7,539 nucleotides of DNA from CAZKTF01 sp964555565 (GTDB taxonomy: Bacteria > Planctomycetota > JAJSAM01 > JAKLKS01): positions 1 through 7,539 of the forward strand of contig CAZKTF010000176.1 in NCBI GenBank assembly GCA_964555565.1, given 5' to 3'. Position 1 is the stretch's first letter. Each line of letters begins with the position of its first letter. The position numbers and the translations under genes were made by a program. The notes below the pieces were generated by a model that saw only the letters and a list, made by a program, of their open reading frames with translations, was not told the DNA's origin and ran no database searches. Positions 5,153 to 7,539 of the stretch are shown here, piece after piece.

Positions 5153-7213
5153 ATGGCAAGGGACCTCTGGAACGCCCGCCTCGCCCGCGGCCTGGACCCC
5201 ATGGCGCTCCTCGTCCACGCCTCCCGGCTCCTCGGGGCCGACGAGTCGCTCGTCCTCCGCGGGGGCGGGAACACCTCGCTCAAGCGCGTCGAGCTCGATC
5301 ACGCGGGCCGGCGCGTCCGCGTGATGCGGGTGAAGGCCTCCGGCTACGACCTGCGCACCATCGTGGAGAAGGGGTTCGCGGGGGTGCGCCTCGACGAGCT
5401 GGAGCCGCTCCGCTCCCGGGCCGACATGGCGGACGGGGAGATGGTGGCCTACCTGGCCCGCTGCCTCACCGACCCGGACGCCCCCCGGCCCTCGATCGAG
5501 ACCCTCCTGCACGGGTTCCTCCCCGACGCCGCGGTCTTCCACAGCCACGCGGACGCGGTCCTCTCGCTGACGGACAACCCGGACCCGGTCCCCCGGGTGC
5601 GGGAGGCCCTGGGGGACGCCTTCGTCGTGGTCCCCTACCGGCGCCCGGGCTTCCTCCTCTCCCGGATGGTGGCCGCCGCGCGCGCGCGGGCCCCCGCGGC
5701 GCGGGGCGCCGTCCTCCTCAACCACGGGATCTTCACCTGGGGCGCGACCGTCGAGGAGGCCTACCGGCGCCACGTGGCCGCGGTCTCGGCGGTGGAGCGG
5801 ACGCTCCGGCGCCGCGCCGTGCGCTTCCCCTTCGGCCGCCCCGCGGCGCGGCCGCTCCCCCGGCGGGCGCGCAGGGCCGCCGCGGCGGCGCTGGCCCCGG
5901 GCCTCCGCGGCCTCCTCGGGGCGGGGCTCCGCGTCGTCCTCCGCTACGACGACGCCCCGGAGGTCCTGGAGTTCGCCGCAGGCGCCTGGGCCCCGGCGCT
6001 CTCCCGCGTGGGGCCGGCCACCCCGGACCACCTACTCCACACGAAGCGGCTCCCCTGCTTCGTCCCGGCCTCCGACCCCGCGGACCCCGCCCGCACGGCG
6101 GCCGAGGCGCGGCGCGCCGTGGAGGCCTGGTCCCGCTCCTACGGGCGCTGGGTGCGCCGCTGGAACCGCGAGGGGCACCCCGTCGAGGACCTCCTCCCCC
6201 GCATCGTCTACGTGCGCGGCCTCGGCATGTGGGCCTCGGGGCGCGACCCCGCGGCGGCCCGCGGGGTGGCCGACATCGCGCGGCACACGCTGGAGGTGGT
6301 CCGGGGCGCGGCCGGGCTCGGGGGGTTCCGGTCCCTCGCCCCCCGGGAGCAGTTCCGGGCGGAGTACTGGGAACTGGAACTCTACAAGCGGACCCTGCTG
6401 CCCCCCGGGCGGGAGCTGGCGCGGCGCGTGGCGCTCGTGACCGGGGGCGCGGGCGGGATCGGGCGGGCCATCGCGGAGCGGTTCGCCGCCGAGGGGGCCT
6501 GCGTGGTCCTGTTCGACCGGGACGCCCGGGGGGCCGCGGAGGCCGCCGCGGCCATCGCGCGGAGGTCCGGCGCGGGCCGCGCCCTGGCGGCCGGCGGGGA
6601 CGTCTCCCGCGAGGAGGACGTGCGGCGGGCCTTCGAGGCCACCTGCCTCGCCTACGGGGGCGTGGACCTCGTCGTGAGCAACGCGGGCTTCGCGCAGCCC
6701 GGGGCGATCCACGCCCTCGCCCTCGCCGACTGGGAGCGGTCCCTCGCGGTGAACGCCACGGGGCACTTCCTCGTGGCCCGGGAGGCGCTGCGCGTCCTCA
6801 GGGCCCAGGGGACCGGCGGGGCCTTCGTCTTCGTGGGGAGCAAGAACGTCCCCGCGCCCGGCAAGGACTTCGCCGCCTACTCGGCCGCCAAGGCGGCCGA
6901 GACGCAGCTCGCCCGCGTGCTGGCGATAGAAGCCGCGCCGCTCGGGGTGCGCGCGAACGTCCTCCACCCCGACGCCGTCTTCGAGGGGACGGCCCTCTGG
7001 TCCCCGGCGCTCCGGGCCGAGAGGGCACGCGCCCAGGGGATCCGCCCCGAGGAGGTCGAGGAGTTCTACCGGCGCCGGAGCCTGCTCGGCCTCCCGGTCC
7101 GCCCCTCCGACGTGGCCGAGGCCGCGCTTTTCCTCGCCTCGGACCGCTCGTCGCGCACCACGGGCTGCACCCTCACCGTGGACGCGGGGCTGCGCGAGGC
7201 GTTCCCGAGGTAG
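5153..7213 (+). CDS. Bifunctional class II aldolase / short-chain dehydrogenase (RhaD-ADH type fusion)
   Basis: A cytoplasmic 686-residue fusion enzyme. The N-terminal half (about 1-415) is a class II, zinc-dependent sugar-phosphate aldolase: GGGNTS at 37-42, SIE with Glu116, HSHAD with metal-binding His130 and His132, and LLNHGIFTWG with His191. The C-terminal half (about 425-682) is an NAD(P)-dependent short-chain dehydrogenase: TGGAGGIG at 430-437, NAG at 510-512, Ser563, and YSAAK with Tyr576 and Lys580. Known relatives are annotated as rhamnulose-1-phosphate aldolase/lactaldehyde dehydrogenase: the aldolase splits the ketose phosphate into dihydroxyacetone phosphate and lactaldehyde, which the second half oxidises. 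All expected catalytic residues are present in both halves and length matches the fusion family. No kinase, isomerase or transporter of a sugar pathway is in view, so the substrate is inferred only. The ATG at 5153 has no Shine-Dalgarno; the ATG at 5201 (residue 17) is an alternative, also without one, and would cut into the fold. Confidence 0.9.
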   Translation: MARDLWNARLARGLDPMALLVHASRLLGADESLVLRGGGNTSLKRVELDHAGRRVRVMRVKASGYDLRTIVEKGFAGVRLDELEPLRSRADMADGEMVAYLARCLTDPDAPRPSIETLLHGFLPDAAVFHSHADAVLSLTDNPDPVPRVREALGDAFVVVPYRRPGFLLSRMVAAARARAPAARGAVLLNHGIFTWGATVEEAYRRHVAAVSAVERTLRRRAVRFPFGRPAARPLPRRARRAAAAALAPGLRGLLGAGLRVVLRYDDAPEVLEFAAGAWAPALSRVGPATPDHLLHTKRLPCFVPASDPADPARTAAEARRAVEAWSRSYGRWVRRWNREGHPVEDLLPRIVYVRGLGMWASGRDPAAARGVADIARHTLEVVRGAAGLGGFRSLAPREQFRAEYWELELYKRTLLPPGRELARRVALVTGGAGGIGRAIAERFAAEGACVVLFDRDARGAAEAAAAIARRSGAGRALAAGGDVSREEDVRRAFEATCLAYGGVDLVVSNAGFAQPGAIHALALADWERSLAVNATGHFLVAREALRVLRAQGTGGAFVFVGSKNVPAPGKDFAAYSAAKAAETQLARVLAIEAAPLGVRANVLHPDAVFEGTALWSPALRAERARAQGIRPEEVEEFYRRRSLLGLPVRPSDVAEAALFLASDRSSRTTGCTLTVDAGLREAFPR

Positions 7214-7227
7214 GGCCGGTCGAACTT

Positions 7228-7254
7228 GGGCCGATCTGGGCACGCGATCGGCCC
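7228..7254. terminator. Hairpin after the aldolase-dehydrogenase gene, possible terminator
   Basis: GGGCCGATC (7228-7236) and GATCGGCCC (7246-7254) form a perfect nine-base-pair stem around a nine-base loop, 15 bases after the stop codon. There is no T-run behind it, so classic intrinsic termination is uncertain. It could instead protect the transcript end or serve as an operator for the following ATPase gene. Confidence 0.45.
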
Positions 7255-7320
7255 GCTCCGCGGATACGCTACCTCCTGGCTGGCGTGCCGGTCGGCCAAC
7301 CGCGAGACCGGGTGCAAGAG

Positions 7321-7326
7321 AAGGAG
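7321..7326 (+). promoter_or_regulatory. Ribosome binding site of the ATPase gene
   Basis: AAGGAG lies eleven bases before the GTG at 7338. An ATG at 7328 is nearer but leads to a short, low-complexity frame ending at 7420, so the GTG is preferred. Confidence 0.6.
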
Positions 7327-7337
7327 CATGGTCGAAA

Positions 7338-7539
7338 GTGGCGAAGGACACGACCAGTCCGTTTCGTCCCGGCCAGCCGGTCCCCGTCGAGTTCTTCGTG
7401 GGGCGACTGCCGGAGGTTGAGCGGCTTGCGAAGAAGGCTGCGGCCGCTGTAACCGGGCGACTCGAGGTCGCGTTCCTGGTCGGCGAGAGGGGCATCGGGA
7501 AGAGTTCGCTTGCATCGTTTGTGAAGTCGTTGGTCGAGA
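7338..7539 (+). CDS. AAA-type P-loop ATPase, N-terminal part (cut at the right edge)
   Basis: I translated 67 codons from GTG without a stop; the gene leaves the window. Residues 7-23 read SPFRPGQPVPVEFFVGR, and the FVGR segment before the first helix is typical of AAA_16/Orc1-like ATP-binding proteins. A Walker A motif follows at 49-56 (GERGIGKS) after a hydrophobic strand (VAFLV, 44-48). These ATPases use ATP hydrolysis to drive conformational change; as the effector part is missing, the role cannot be told, and regulators, chaperone-like ATPases and defence proteins all share this beginning. Codon use differs from its neighbours: 14 of 67 codons end in A or T (AGT, TTT, CTT, GTA, CGA and so on), against a few per cent in the other genes. 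This suggests later acquisition or weaker selection. The spacer before it has no clear promoter. Confidence 0.75.
   Translation, partial: MAKDTTSPFRPGQPVPVEFFVGRLPEVERLAKKAAAAVTGRLEVAFLVGERGIGKSSLASFVKSLVE

Noticed and set aside
5677..5688. Alternating CG run (12 bases) that could adopt Z-DNA
   Set aside because: It lies inside coding sequence of the aldolase part, where Ala and Arg codons in G+C-rich DNA produce such runs easily.
7328..7420. ATG close to AAGGAG as start of a short gene
   Set aside because: The frame closes after about 30 codons with no pattern, whereas the GTG ten bases later opens an ATPase with Walker A.
6032..7495. Minus-strand open frame of 487 codons opposite the aldolase-dehydrogenase and ATPase genes
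   Set aside because: It crosses two well-supported plus-strand genes and their spacer, and its translation shows no recognisable motif.
1..7539. CRISPR array, tRNA or rRNA genes
   Set aside because: I saw no regularly spaced direct repeats and no cloverleaf or ribosomal RNA landmarks on either strand.

Overview
The window is very G+C-rich throughout (roughly three quarters G+C by eye, almost every codon ending in G or C). It carries ordinary bacterial biosynthesis genes, then a small repeat element, then a sugar-metabolism gene, and ends in a less G+C-biased gene. AccA is a stand-alone chain. Formylglycinamidine ribonucleotide synthase is split into a PurS-PurL fusion plus a separate PurQ. 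This fits a high-G+C Gram-negative lineage such as the old Deltaproteobacteria, Myxococcota or an NC10/Rokubacteria-like group, but the sequence alone does not fix the taxon.

Layout: (1) 1-1016, minus strand: accA, acetyl-CoA carboxylase alpha chain, cut at the left edge. (2) 1017-1145: divergent spacer with the accA ribosome binding site, a 10-bp inverted repeat and a plausible sigma70-type promoter facing purL. (3) 1146-4058, plus: a 970-residue PurSL protein with two PurS-like repeats ahead of the PurL catalytic part. (4) 4055-4846, plus: purQ, overlapping purL by four bases. These two genes together make the complete FGAM synthase of de novo purine synthesis. (5) 4847-5152: non-coding, almost filled by a 272-bp element at 4870-5141 with 16-bp perfect inverted ends including TA at each end, packed with hairpins. 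It looks like a non-autonomous transposable element (MITE). (6) 5153-7213, plus: a 686-residue class II aldolase/short-chain dehydrogenase fusion of the RhaD-ADH type, whose start codon lies 11 bases beyond the element. (7) 7214-7337: spacer with a 9-bp hairpin. (8) 7338-7539, plus: first 67 codons of a P-loop ATPase with clearly more A/T-ending codons than the genes before it, cut at the right edge.

The accA and pur genes are core metabolism, apparently transcribed apart from a shared divergent spacer. The aldolase-dehydrogenase has no sugar-pathway partner in view. The most unusual item is the 4870-5141 element. The ATPase may mark the start of an accessory segment lying mostly outside the window.
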